A stretch of 64,000 nt of DNA, taken from contig PLDF01000373.1 of assembly GCA_003135055.1 (NCBI GenBank), forward strand, positions 28,644 to 92,643, written 5' to 3'. Origin of the DNA: Bryobacterales bacterium. Lineage in GTDB: Bacteria; Acidobacteriota; Terriglobia; Bryobacterales; Bryobacteraceae. A program made the translations under genes and the position numbers. Shown piece after piece: positions 49,540 through 58,673 of this stretch; within the stretch, counting starts at the first letter, position 1; each line of letters starts with the position of its first letter. Under the pieces are notes generated by a model, which saw only the letters and a program-made list of their open reading frames with translations, was not told the DNA's origin and made no database searches.

Positions 49540-50987
49540 TTGCGAATGAGTTACACTGCGATTGCCTACAGGAGCTTAGTTCTAGCCTTCTTACTCACGA
49601 CAGCGGTACAAGCGCAACCGCAGATCGGCGGTGGCGCCTGCACGAATTCTACATTGAGCGGCATTTACTACTACCTGCTCAGTGGTGACCTGCTCTCGGG
49701 GAACCAGGTTTATCCTTACGTCGAGCTGGGGAAGCTTGTCGCCGATGGGCGTGGCGGAGTTTCGGGGAACTCGCACGCGAGTGCAGGCGGCGCTATCTCC
49801 ACGTACACTCTGGCCGGGACGTACTCGGTCCAATCGAGCTGCACGGGCGCCATGACACTCTCCGTCAATTCACAGCCGCCTGAGTCTCTAACCTTTCAAA
49901 TAGTCAACGGCGGGCAAGGCGCAATAATCGCGTTTTCGGGGCCGACTGGCGTCATTGCAGGGCGGGCATACGCCCAAACGGCGGGCGCAGCGCCAATCCA
50001 GTGCCAGACAGCTTCGCTAAGCGGTAGTTATGGCTACCTCCTAACTGGTGTAGCCTTCCTGTCGGGGAATACTTACTATTATTCACAAGCTGGGAGCGCA
50101 ACTGGAGATGGCCTTGGTAACATGAGCGTAACTGGGATGGCCAATGTCAATGGAAGCACGCTCACCTCAACGGGTCAGGGCCATATTCAGTCGCAAGCGA
50201 CTGCTCCGGCACTGCGAGCGTCAAAAACCAGAACGGCACTGCGAATTATTTCATAGCTGTGGTCGAAGACGGACAAGCTGTTCTGTTCATGGAAAGCGAC
50301 GGTGGATACTCTGTTGGGGGCGTCGGTCAGCCTCTATTTGTTACGCCCCAAAGCGCGGTCGTCAATGCTGCGAGTTTTGACTCGCAGGCGCTTGCTCCAG
50401 GCGAGATCTTCTCGATTTTCGGAGGAAGTCTGCCACAATCACCAGCATCGGCTAAGGTGCTTGTTAACGGCGAAGCCGCACCCGTGTTCTTCGCTAATGG
50501 TAGCCAAATCAATGCACAAATACCTTACGATGTCCCAACGGATCAGCCTGTCTCGCTCAGTTTGAGCAACGCCGGGACATCCAGCAATGCCGTCCTGTTG
50601 AGCATTCGACAGGCCGGCCCCGGAATCTTTACGTATTCCGGCAACCGGGCAGTCGTGCAGAACCCGGATTATTCGCTTAACTCGTCCACCAATCCTGCTC
50701 ATGTGGGGGATACCGTGGTTGCATATCTAACAGGTCCCGGTCTCGTCAGTCCTGCGGTAGCCACAGGATCGGCGCCCCCGTCGGCCCCGCTTTCGAAAGT
50801 AACCGCCCCATATTCGGCTGCCATTGGGGGAGTTCAGGCCGACGTTTCCTATCTCGGCCTCACGCCCGGGTTTGCTGGACTGTACCAGGCGAATCTCAAG
50901 GTGCCGACCTTGGCGCCTGGGGACTATTCCGCCGTTACGACTGTTGCGGGTGCGGCTAGCAATGGGCCGCTCATTTCAATCCGGTGA
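49540..50987 (+). pseudogene. Secreted protein with TIGR03437 C-terminal domain, single frameshift
   Basis: Frame 1 MRMSYTAIAYRSLVLAFLLTTAVQAQPQIGGG...STGQGHIQSQA; frame 2 SDCSGTASVKNQNGTANYFIAVVEDGQAVLFMESDGG...VVNAASFDSQALAPGEIFSIFGGSLPQ; shift near 50191-50200. Confidence 0.8.
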
Positions 50988-51064
50988 CCGAAAACTTTTC
51001 GTCTGACGAAGACGATTACCGAACTGAACCATTGGTGGTTGAGCTCCACCGGATCTAGTATGCG

Positions 51065-51159
51065 TGGGGATGGTCTACGTGCTGGCGAACGGCGTGCCGG
51101 TGGTGCGGAACGGTTCGCTGGTGGAAGGCGTCGCGCCGGGGCGGGGAGTGAGGCGTTAG
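51065..51159 (+). pseudogene. Duplicate of the amidohydrolase 3' end
   Basis: GMVYVLANGVPVVRNGSLVEGVAPGRGVRR* vs GMVYVLVNGVPVVRNGSLVEGVAPGRGLRR* at 48058-48151; DNA near-identical. Confidence 0.93.
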
Positions 51160-51420
51160 CCCCGCTATAGGAGCCCCAACAAGAATTCGGTTCTCGTTGT
51201 GTTGGCAACTCCATTCGATTCCATCGCGCGCCGCGCCTTCTGGCTCCTGACTCGCTTCCCTCCACGAGTAGGGTTAACTCAGGATTTTTCCTGACACGCC
51301 AAAGTTACAGACCGGTTCAATCCGGCCCCACCGGTGGCAGGGCTGACTCCTGGCTCCTCGACTCCCATATCCCGCAGGGATATCAAGGGCGCAGCCCTTG
51401 GACCGCGTTATTATTGAGCC

Positions 51421-54381
51421 ATGTACCGTCGGGTCCTGCTTCTCGTCTTTGCCGGTCTCTTCTGTTTCGCTCAATCCGCCAGCTTTCAGTGGGTGCAAAC
51501 CGTGGGAGGATCCGCCAGCGCGGCCGTCGCCGGAGCCGCTACGGATGCGCAGGGCAACACCTATGTGGTGGGCAATACTACCTCGGTCGATATGGCGGTA
51601 CGCAGCCCGGCGCAGGCACATCCGGCCGGATCGGGCCTTTACCGCATCGACGGTCCCGGGAGTAACTGGACCAACCTCTATAACTCGGGGGCGACCTCGG
51701 TAACTGCGCTGGCGGTCTCGGCGCAGCATTCTCAGATCGCGTTTGCGGTGTCCCTACAGGGTCTGTTACGCACCGGCGATGGCGGCGCAACGTGGGCTGA
51801 CGTCGTCCCCACGGGGCCCCCACCCTTCAATCCGCCAGTATCCTCGATCGCCATCGATCCCACGAACGATGCGCTCGTGTATGGAGCCGGCAGCGGCGGA
51901 TTCTTCACCAGCAAGGATTCCGGCGTAACCTGGGGCTCCGTCCTCGGCGGCTCTCCAAACCCCGACGCTCGTATCTGGGTCGACCCCAATCAGCCGCAGG
52001 TTCTCTTCTTCGCGAGCGGTCCGAATCTTCAGCGCAACGCCAGTCGCGGCACAGTGGGGTGGCAGGGCATTCCCACGTCCACCGGGCCCCTCAGCCTGGC
52101 CTTCGATCCATTCACCCAAGGAACGGTCTACGCCGCCACTCAAACCATCCTCCAAGTAAGTACCGACGATGGCCTCACCTGGAAGTCCTTGGGCCAGCCG
52201 GATTCCGCATATGCGCCCCAGTACATTCTGGCGGACCCGCTGCACCAGGGGACCCTTTACGCGACATCCTTCGGCGGCATATTTCGGAGCGTCGATAGCG
52301 GCGCGACGTGGGTTCGCATCGGCCTCGATTCCAATGCCGGCCCGATGGCGGCCGACCCAGTGAGCGGCGCTATCTATTTCTGGATTAATGGTACGGTTTT
52401 CGAAAGCGCCGACGGGCTCGCGACCCGGACGGCGCTGGGTCCTCCGTCTCTCCAACAGGCCACCGCGCTGGCCGTCGCCGGAGCGAGCCTGTATCTCGGC
52501 GTAGCGGCGACCACGGACGTATTCGTTACTAAGTTAGACCCGCAGGGCAACACGATCTACTCCACTTACTTTGGCGGTACGGGTTCCGACGCGGCGCAGG
52601 GCATCGCGGTAGATTCCCTGGGCGCGGCGTATGTTACTGGAAGCACCAATTCGCCCGATTTTCCAGTAACTGCCGGCGCGCTTGCGAAGAGCGGCGGCAG
52701 CTTCCTGTTCAAGTTGAATCCCGATGGATCCACGGCTTATTCGACTTACTTCAGCGATGGACGATCGCAGCCAAACGCGGTAGCCGTCGATTCCGAAGGG
52801 CATGCCTACATTGCCGGGACCACTTACGGCGGCCTGCCGGTCACGCCGGGCGTGTATCAGGGGAAGCTGCTTGGAAGCGCATCGATGGGAATTGTCCTCG
52901 GACCTGGGCCGCCGCCGCCCACCAACGGATTTATCGCCGAATTCAGCCCGGATGGCGGCTCGCTGGTCTACTCGACCTACTTTGGCGATCAGAACGTCAC
53001 GGCGACGGCTCTCGCGCTCGAGTCGGACGGAACCGCGATCGTGGCGGGCGGCGGAACGCTGTACCACATGTATTGGCTGGGCCTGTCCCTGGTCGACACG
53101 GCGAACGTTGCGGGAACGGTTTACGCGGTGGTCGTGGATAGCGCCGACAATGTATACGCCGCCGGTGGCACCGGCTCGCAGTTGTTTTGGGGCACGCCAG
53201 GCGCGTTTGAGATCGCGCCCATGACAGTTCCGCCATATCCTGGAACGCTCGGGAATACCGGCGCGGGCGACGCGTTCCTCGCAAAGTTCGACTCGCAACT
53301 TCGCCCCGTGTCCGCGACCCTGCTGGGAGGCGAGGCTCCGGATCAGGCGCAAGCCGTTGCTCTCGGCGCGAACGGCAACGTGTTCCTGGGCGGATCGACT
53401 TACTCCAAAGCTTTCCCCATGCGTGGCGCCGCGCAGAGCTCGTTTTCCCCATCCACATCGTTTTTGGCCGGGTTGACGGCCGATCTTTCGACGCTCCAGT
53501 TTTCCACTTATGCGGGCGATACGCGAACCTTCAGCATCCTTTCAGTGGCGCCGATGCCGGATGGCGGCGCCGTTTTCGCGGGATCGACGCTGGGTCCGAT
53601 CCTCCGGAGTCCGTCTGCCAATTTCAATCCGGCAATTCCCAATGCGTCGCAAGCGCTCGTAGTGCGCGCCATTGTCGGAGCGCAGGCGGGGCCGCGCATC
53701 GATTCTGTTGTCAACGCCGCCAGCCGTCTCGGTGTGGCGCTCTCACCAGGAGAGACATTCATGGTGACAGGCGCTGGATTCGGCAATGACGCGGCGCTGC
53801 TGGTGAACGGAACCGCGCTGCCGCCGATCGGCAAATCGTCTACGACCCTGATTGCGGCCGTGCCGCTCGGCTTCACATCGCCCGCGGCGGCTACGGTGAC
53901 GGTGCAATCGGGCGGCGCCAGCTCGTCGCTTCTCGCGCCCTTCGCGAGCGCCGTACCAGGGGTGTTCTCGGTTGACGGCAGTGGTTTGGGGCAGGGCTAC
54001 ATTGTCAATGCGGATGGCACGCTGAACTCGCCCACGAACCCGGCCTTGGAGGGTTCCAAGATCACGATCTATGCAACCGGCGTGGGGCCGATGACTTTCG
54101 TTGGGCCGTATGCAGTGACTAACTCACCCGTGGAAGTGCTGATTGACGGCTTTCTGGCGCCGGGCATTGCGGCGGTTGTCGGACCGGTCGCGGGCCTTCC
54201 TGGAAGCGTGTATCAGATTTCGGTGTACGTGCCCCAGCCCTCGCTGTATGGAGCGGTCAACAATAGCTTCACGAATGTTTACCTGCCTCCTCAATCGGCG
54301 GTGACATTTGTGATGAATCCCCTTGCGGGCTCGGATGCTGCTAAGAGCCAGGCGGGCTTAGGAATTTCGGTCATCCACTAA
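51421..54381 (+). CDS. Large secreted protein with BNR/SBBP-like repeats and TIGR03437 C-terminal domain
   Basis: MYRRVLLLVFAGLFCFAQSASFQWVQTVGG; DPQGNTIYSTYFGGTGSDAAQGIAVDSLGAAYVTGSTNSPDFPVT (SBBP); VVNAASRLGVALSPGETFMVTGAGFG. Confidence 0.9.
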   Translation: MYRRVLLLVFAGLFCFAQSASFQWVQTVGGSASAAVAGAATDAQGNTYVVGNTTSVDMAVRSPAQAHPAGSGLYRIDGPGSNWTNLYNSGATSVTALAVSAQHSQIAFAVSLQGLLRTGDGGATWADVVPTGPPPFNPPVSSIAIDPTNDALVYGAGSGGFFTSKDSGVTWGSVLGGSPNPDARIWVDPNQPQVLFFASGPNLQRNASRGTVGWQGIPTSTGPLSLAFDPFTQGTVYAATQTILQVSTDDGLTWKSLGQPDSAYAPQYILADPLHQGTLYATSFGGIFRSVDSGATWVRIGLDSNAGPMAADPVSGAIYFWINGTVFESADGLATRTALGPPSLQQATALAVAGASLYLGVAATTDVFVTKLDPQGNTIYSTYFGGTGSDAAQGIAVDSLGAAYVTGSTNSPDFPVTAGALAKSGGSFLFKLNPDGSTAYSTYFSDGRSQPNAVAVDSEGHAYIAGTTYGGLPVTPGVYQGKLLGSASMGIVLGPGPPPPTNGFIAEFSPDGGSLVYSTYFGDQNVTATALALESDGTAIVAGGGTLYHMYWLGLSLVDTANVAGTVYAVVVDSADNVYAAGGTGSQLFWGTPGAFEIAPMTVPPYPGTLGNTGAGDAFLAKFDSQLRPVSATLLGGEAPDQAQAVALGANGNVFLGGSTYSKAFPMRGAAQSSFSPSTSFLAGLTADLSTLQFSTYAGDTRTFSILSVAPMPDGGAVFAGSTLGPILRSPSANFNPAIPNASQALVVRAIVGAQAGPRIDSVVNAASRLGVALSPGETFMVTGAGFGNDAALLVNGTALPPIGKSSTTLIAAVPLGFTSPAAATVTVQSGGASSSLLAPFASAVPGVFSVDGSGLGQGYIVNADGTLNSPTNPALEGSKITIYATGVGPMTFVGPYAVTNSPVEVLIDGFLAPGIAAVVGPVAGLPGSVYQISVYVPQPSLYGAVNNSFTNVYLPPQSAVTFVMNPLAGSDAAKSQAGLGISVIH

Positions 54382-54445
54382 CGCTTTGCTCCGGTCTCTC
54401 CCTTAGGCCCGCGTCGAGGCGTCGAGGCCCCCCTCGCCCGCCATT

Positions 54446-54540
54446 CCCCCGTCGGCAATGACTCAACGCGCCGCCGATCAGCTGTAGGACAGACCTCCCG
54501 GTCTGTCCCCCGTCGGCGATGACTCAACGCGCCACCGATC
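54446..54540. repeat. 34-bp direct duplication flanking a palindromic family B element
   Basis: CCCCCGTCGGCRATGACTCAACGCGCCRCCGATC at 54446-54479 and 54507-54540, with agctgtaggacagacctcccggtctgt between. Confidence 0.92.
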
Positions 54541-54753
54541 CTCATCGGAATCGTAGACAGCGCGATCAAGAACGGCGGCGAATCCTTTGGTTGCGCAAAG
54601 GGCATTCGCGGCTCGGGAACGATATCGATATCGGCGCCTGTCCGGCCATCCGGAACCCGCGGCCTCTTGCCATGTCCTTCACTGAAGAAGTACCTTCAGT
54701 AAGAGGGTTCCACACGGTGCGGGTTCGGGCCGCTGAGTCCTCGCCGGCTGCAT

Positions 54754-55603
54754 ATGAAATTCGGAGTCAATACCTTTATCTGGTCGGCGGCATACGACCA
54801 TTCGGTTCGGGCGCTCCTGCCCCTGATCAAGGAGCGGGGATTCGATGGCGTCGAAGTGCCGCTCTTCCGGCCGGCGGAGTTCCCTGCCTCCGCTATCCGG
54901 CGAGACACAGAGGCGAATGGCCTCGAGTGCACAGTCTGCTCCGTGCTTCTCCAGGGGTTGAGTCTGATCGGCGACGATGCGGATGTGCGCCATAAGACGG
55001 CCGCGCATCTTCGGGACGCCATCAAGGCCGTAGCGGACGCGGGCGCAACCATCATCGCCGGTCCGCTCTACTGCCCCGTCGGTTACCTGCCGGGGAGGCG
55101 CCGTACGGTTGACGAATGGAATTGGGCCGTGGAGGGCTATCAATCCATCACCCCAACGCTTGAGCAGAACCATGTGACTCTGGCGATTGAGCCGCTCAAT
55201 CGATTCGAAACCTTCTTCCTCAACACCGCCGCCGATGCCGCAGCCCTGTGCGACCAAGTTGGGCATCCGAGTGTCGGGGTTCTGTTCGACACCTTCCACG
55301 CGAATATTGAGGAGAAGCAGATCGCCGCGGGTTACCTGACAGTCGGCAAACATCTGCGTCACGTCCACACCTGCGAGAACGATCGCGGCACACCCGGCAG
55401 CGGTCACGTGGAGTGGGATGACGTCTTCCAGGCATTGCGGGAATTGCGGTACGACGGCTGGCTGACCATCGAGAGCTTCGGGTTTGGGCGAGCTCAGCGC
55501 GGCCGCCTCCATCTGGAGGGATATTGAGCCCACGCCCGAATCCATCGCGTTCGACGGCGTTCAATTTCTCAGGAAGAACGTGGCCCATCGTGGTCACAAT
55601 TAG
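54754..55603 (+). pseudogene. Sugar phosphate isomerase/epimerase (TIM barrel) with a C-terminal frameshift
   Basis: MKFGVNTFIWSAAYDHSVRALLPLIKERGFDGVEVPLF...VGVLFDTFHANIEEKQI...GHVEWDDVFQALRELRYDGWLTIESFGF then +1 frame GELSAAASIWRDIEPTPESIAFDGVQFLRKNV; shift at 55483-55490. May still be a functional 257-aa CDS ending at 55527. Confidence 0.7.
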
Positions 55604-55628
55604 GGACCAAATCGTGGCGCACGCACTC

Positions 55629-55660
55629 ATGCGTGCAGCGTTCACACTCGTGTGAACGCG
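55629..55660. repeat. 32-nt hairpin element, family D, copy 1
   Basis: ATGCGTGCAGCGTTCACACTCGTGTGAACGCG identical to 62241-62272. Confidence 0.95.
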
Positions 55661-55841
55661 CTTCGGATTTGAGCCGAAACCGGAGGCTTCAGTTGAACCG
55701 GTCCCATGCCGCCATTTCCGCCGAGGCCGCCAAATGCGCCAACATCTTTCGCAGTCGCGCGATTCGGATGCTCTGGCCGTACATAGTTGCCTGGCCGCGA
55801 GCAAACTCGGTACGCTGAATCGTTACATCCACATGGCGGTT

Positions 55842-56562
55842 ATGAACAAACAGCATATTCTTGCGGAGATCAGGCGCACCGCGACCGCGAACAGCGGCAG
55901 GGCGCTCGGCAAGGAACGCTTTTATAAAGAGACGGGCATAAACGAATCCGATTGGATCGGAAAACATTGGGCTCGGTGGAGTGATGCGATCCGCGAAAGT
56001 GGACTTGAGCCGAACCAAATGCAAGGTGCGCTCGACGAAAATGCCCTCCTAGAGAGTTTCGTGTCCCTGATGCGCGAGCTGGGGAAATTTCCGGCCATGA
56101 ACGAAGTGAAATTGAAGGCGCGCAACGCTCCTGGCTTTCCCCTGGCACAACACCTTCTCCCGATTCGGATCAAAACAGCAATTCGTCGCACGCATCGAGG
56201 CGTACTGCAAAGGCCGGGAAAGATACGATGATGTTGTCCCGCTTTGTGCCGTCACTGCCGGGCGTGCAGCTCCCGTGCCCGACGATGATGTCGAAGCCTC
56301 GGAAGATTTTGGGTTTGTCTATCTGATCAAGTCGGGGCGCTACTACAAAGTTGGCCGGAGCAACGCGGCTGGCCGTCGTGAATACGAACTTGCGATACAA
56401 CTGCCCGAGAAGGCCGTTACTGTGCATGTCATCCGTACCGATGATCCCATCGGTATCGAGGCGTATTGGCACAAGAGATTTGATGAGAAACGCCAGAACG
56501 GGGAATGGTTCGATCTGGGCAGCGCCGATGTAAAAGCGTTCAAGCGCCGGAAGTTCATGTAG
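55842..56562 (+). pseudogene. GIY-YIG/MUG113-like nuclease-domain protein interrupted by one frameshift
   Basis: MNKQHILAEIRRTATANSGRALGKERFYKETGINESDWIGKHWARWSDAIRESG...; other frame NTFSRFGSKQQFVARIEAYCKGRERYDDV...FGFVYLIKSGRYYKVGRSNAAGRREYELAIQLPEK...IGIEAYWHKRFDEKRQNGEWFDL; shift near 56138-56152. Confidence 0.8.
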
Positions 56563-56623
56563 GCCCATCCCAACAGCCCCAGCCCCCGCCGCGCTTCCTG
56601 CTATCTGTCAACTTGATCCGCTC

Positions 56624-57379
56624 TTATTCCGCCTTGACGGTGAGGACCACGAAGACATCGGCATCGTCGGACATGCGCACCTTGCCTAGTACCAGCTTCT
56701 GGCCCTCGCGAACGGTGATGTTGCTGCTAATCGAGGAGACGCTGTTGTTGGCGAGATGGTGCAATACGAATTGGAAGGGGCGAATGGTTACGGATTTGTG
56801 GTCCGGAGCGACCGTGACATTGGCAAATTCGATTGTGTAGGAGTAAGCGAAATTTCCCGGCGAAAATGGCGCCCTGTCGCTGGCGGAGGCCGCCCCTTGA
56901 GAGACGCTGGTCACGGTGGTGAGCAGGTCGTAGCGCGCGTAGATGAGCGAGCTCTTCATTTCAGCGATGGCATCGTCCAATTGTTTCGGAATCGGGCTCA
57001 GGTGCTCGCCGTCCGCTTCCGATTTGGCGTTCGAAGCGCGGATCAGGTAGGCCACGTAGTGGACTTGCGGTTCGGGCGGCGGCGGAACGTCGTAGCGCTT
57101 AAGGAAGTCGAGGGTTTTTGGCTGCCACTCGGGGACAGCGTTGCGCTGGGGGCGGATAACGGCCAAGTGGATGGGCGGCGTATAATCCACCATCACGTTA
57201 AACAGATACTCTGCCAAACGCGACACGGCTTCGGCCGATTCGTTGTCGAGGTGTTTAAATTCATACGGCACAGCCTCGGGTCGCGCCGCAGCGGGCTGCG
57301 CGGGCTTGGCGGGCTGTGTCAGGCCGGGAACGGATGGGAAAAGAGCCGCCGTGAGAAGTAAAACTGCGCGTCTATTCAT
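56624..57379 (-). CDS. Secreted hypothetical protein downstream of the anti-sigma factor
   Basis: MNRRAVLLLTAALFPSVPGLTQPAKPAQPAAARPEAVPYEFKHLD signal peptide; overlaps 3' end of upstream CDS. Confidence 0.75.
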   Translation of the reverse strand: MNRRAVLLLTAALFPSVPGLTQPAKPAQPAAARPEAVPYEFKHLDNESAEAVSRLAEYLFNVMVDYTPPIHLAVIRPQRNAVPEWQPKTLDFLKRYDVPPPPEPQVHYVAYLIRASNAKSEADGEHLSPIPKQLDDAIAEMKSSLIYARYDLLTTVTSVSQGAASASDRAPFSPGNFAYSYTIEFANVTVAPDHKSVTIRPFQFVLHHLANNSVSSISSNITVREGQKLVLGKVRMSDDADVFVVLTVKAE

Positions 57380-57944
57380 AAGAGCCTTCCTTTGCCTGCA
57401 AGAGAATAATGGTGACGTCCGGGTTGGCGGTGGCGATCTGCATTTCAACCGGGGATTCAGAGCCGGTATCGGGCGCCGGCTGCTGGCCGGTCACTCTCCG
57501 AACGAGCGCCATATCAATTGGCCGCGTGACAGCTCGCCGGATGTGGAGGCGGCGCGTAACATGCACTGGCCGAGCGGGAACGGCAGGCGTATTGGTTTGC
57601 ATTCGGGCGCTCTGAATTATTTGCGAAGAGAGCTTCACACCCGGACGCGGCCCCGGGTGGATCAGAGCGATCGCAACAATCGCCGCCGCAGCTGCGGCCA
57701 GCGCCGGAAGATATCGGCGCATGCGCCGTTCGCGTAGGATGGCCGAACGAATCCGGCGCCTCATGGCGGCGAAGTCGGCATCCGCCGCATCCGGTGGCGC
57801 AGCCGCCAAGTTGAGCCGGTCGTTCTCTAATTCTTCCGCCAACCGTGCGCAATTCGGGCATGCGCGAAGGTGCGCTTCCACCTCCTTCGAAAATTCGCCG
57901 TCGATCTGCTCCGCAATCCGCTCCTCCCACTTCTCGCAACTCAT
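57372..57944 (-). CDS. Zinc-finger anti-sigma factor with TM segment
   Basis: MSCEKWEERIAEQIDGEFSKEVEAHLRACPNCARLAEEL (HxxxCxxC) then RRYLPALAAAAAAIVAIALIH. Confidence 0.88.
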   Translation of the reverse strand: MSCEKWEERIAEQIDGEFSKEVEAHLRACPNCARLAEELENDRLNLAAAPPDAADADFAAMRRRIRSAILRERRMRRYLPALAAAAAAIVAIALIHPGPRPGVKLSSQIIQSARMQTNTPAVPARPVHVTRRLHIRRAVTRPIDMALVRRVTGQQPAPDTGSESPVEMQIATANPDVTIILLQAKEGSYE

Positions 57945-58507
57945 CGCACGCCTCCAAACCGTTCCGCGAACAAGGTTCGCAGTCTTAGCCGCGCCCGCGA
58001 AATCTGGGAGCGCACGGTAGTTTCCGACGACCCCAAGACGCCCGCCACGTCTCTGGTGCTCAAGCCTTCCATTTCGCGCAGCAGCAAAGCGGCGCGCTCG
58101 GTTTCGGGCAGACGGCGCAATGCCTCTTGCAGGTGACGTTCGCGCTCATGCGCCGCCGCCATCTGTTCGGGGCCGGCCGCGGGATCTGGCCGCGAATCCG
58201 CTCCGCCCTCGATGGCTACTAACCGCGCACGCCGCCGTGTGCGGCCGATATCGCGGCACGCGTTGACAACCACCGCGCAGAGCCACGGGCCGATGGCGGC
58301 ATCCGAATCGATCTGGCCGAGACGGCGATGCAGGCGCAGAAACGCCTCCTGCATGGCGTCCTTGGCATCCTCGCGGTTGCCCGCAATTCGAAGGGCGAGG
58401 CCGTAAATGCGGCGTTCATGCAGAGTTACCAGGCGCTCGAAGGCGTCGAGATTGCCCTGGCGCGCGGCAACCAGCAGTTCCGGTTCGGACCGGCCGTTCT
58501 GCGCCAT
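57941..58507 (-). CDS. ECF-family RNA polymerase sigma factor
   Basis: ELLVAARQGNLDAFERLVTLHERRIYGLALRIAGNREDAKDAMQEAFLRLHRRL...RLPETERAALLLREMEGLSTRDVAGVLGSSETTVRSQISRARLRLR. Confidence 0.93.
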   Translation of the reverse strand: MAQNGRSEPELLVAARQGNLDAFERLVTLHERRIYGLALRIAGNREDAKDAMQEAFLRLHRRLGQIDSDAAIGPWLCAVVVNACRDIGRTRRRARLVAIEGGADSRPDPAAGPEQMAAAHERERHLQEALRRLPETERAALLLREMEGLSTRDVAGVLGSSETTVRSQISRARLRLRTLFAERFGGVR

Positions 58508-58590
58508 CAGGATTGTGTCCGCCCACAGATCCGCCACGCCCCGTTATACGCTGCCCGGGGGCCAAACGTTGAGATCGACTTACATCATGT

Positions 58591-58613
58591 GGGACGGGCC
58601 TCCTGGCCGGTCC
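58591..58613. repeat. Divergent palindromic family B copy
   Basis: gggacgggcctcctggccggtcc. Confidence 0.65.
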
Positions 58614-58673
58614 ACGCGCCGGAGGCGCGAGTTCCCATGGTGGTGCCCGCCTGTGGCGCGCGCCACGAAACCA

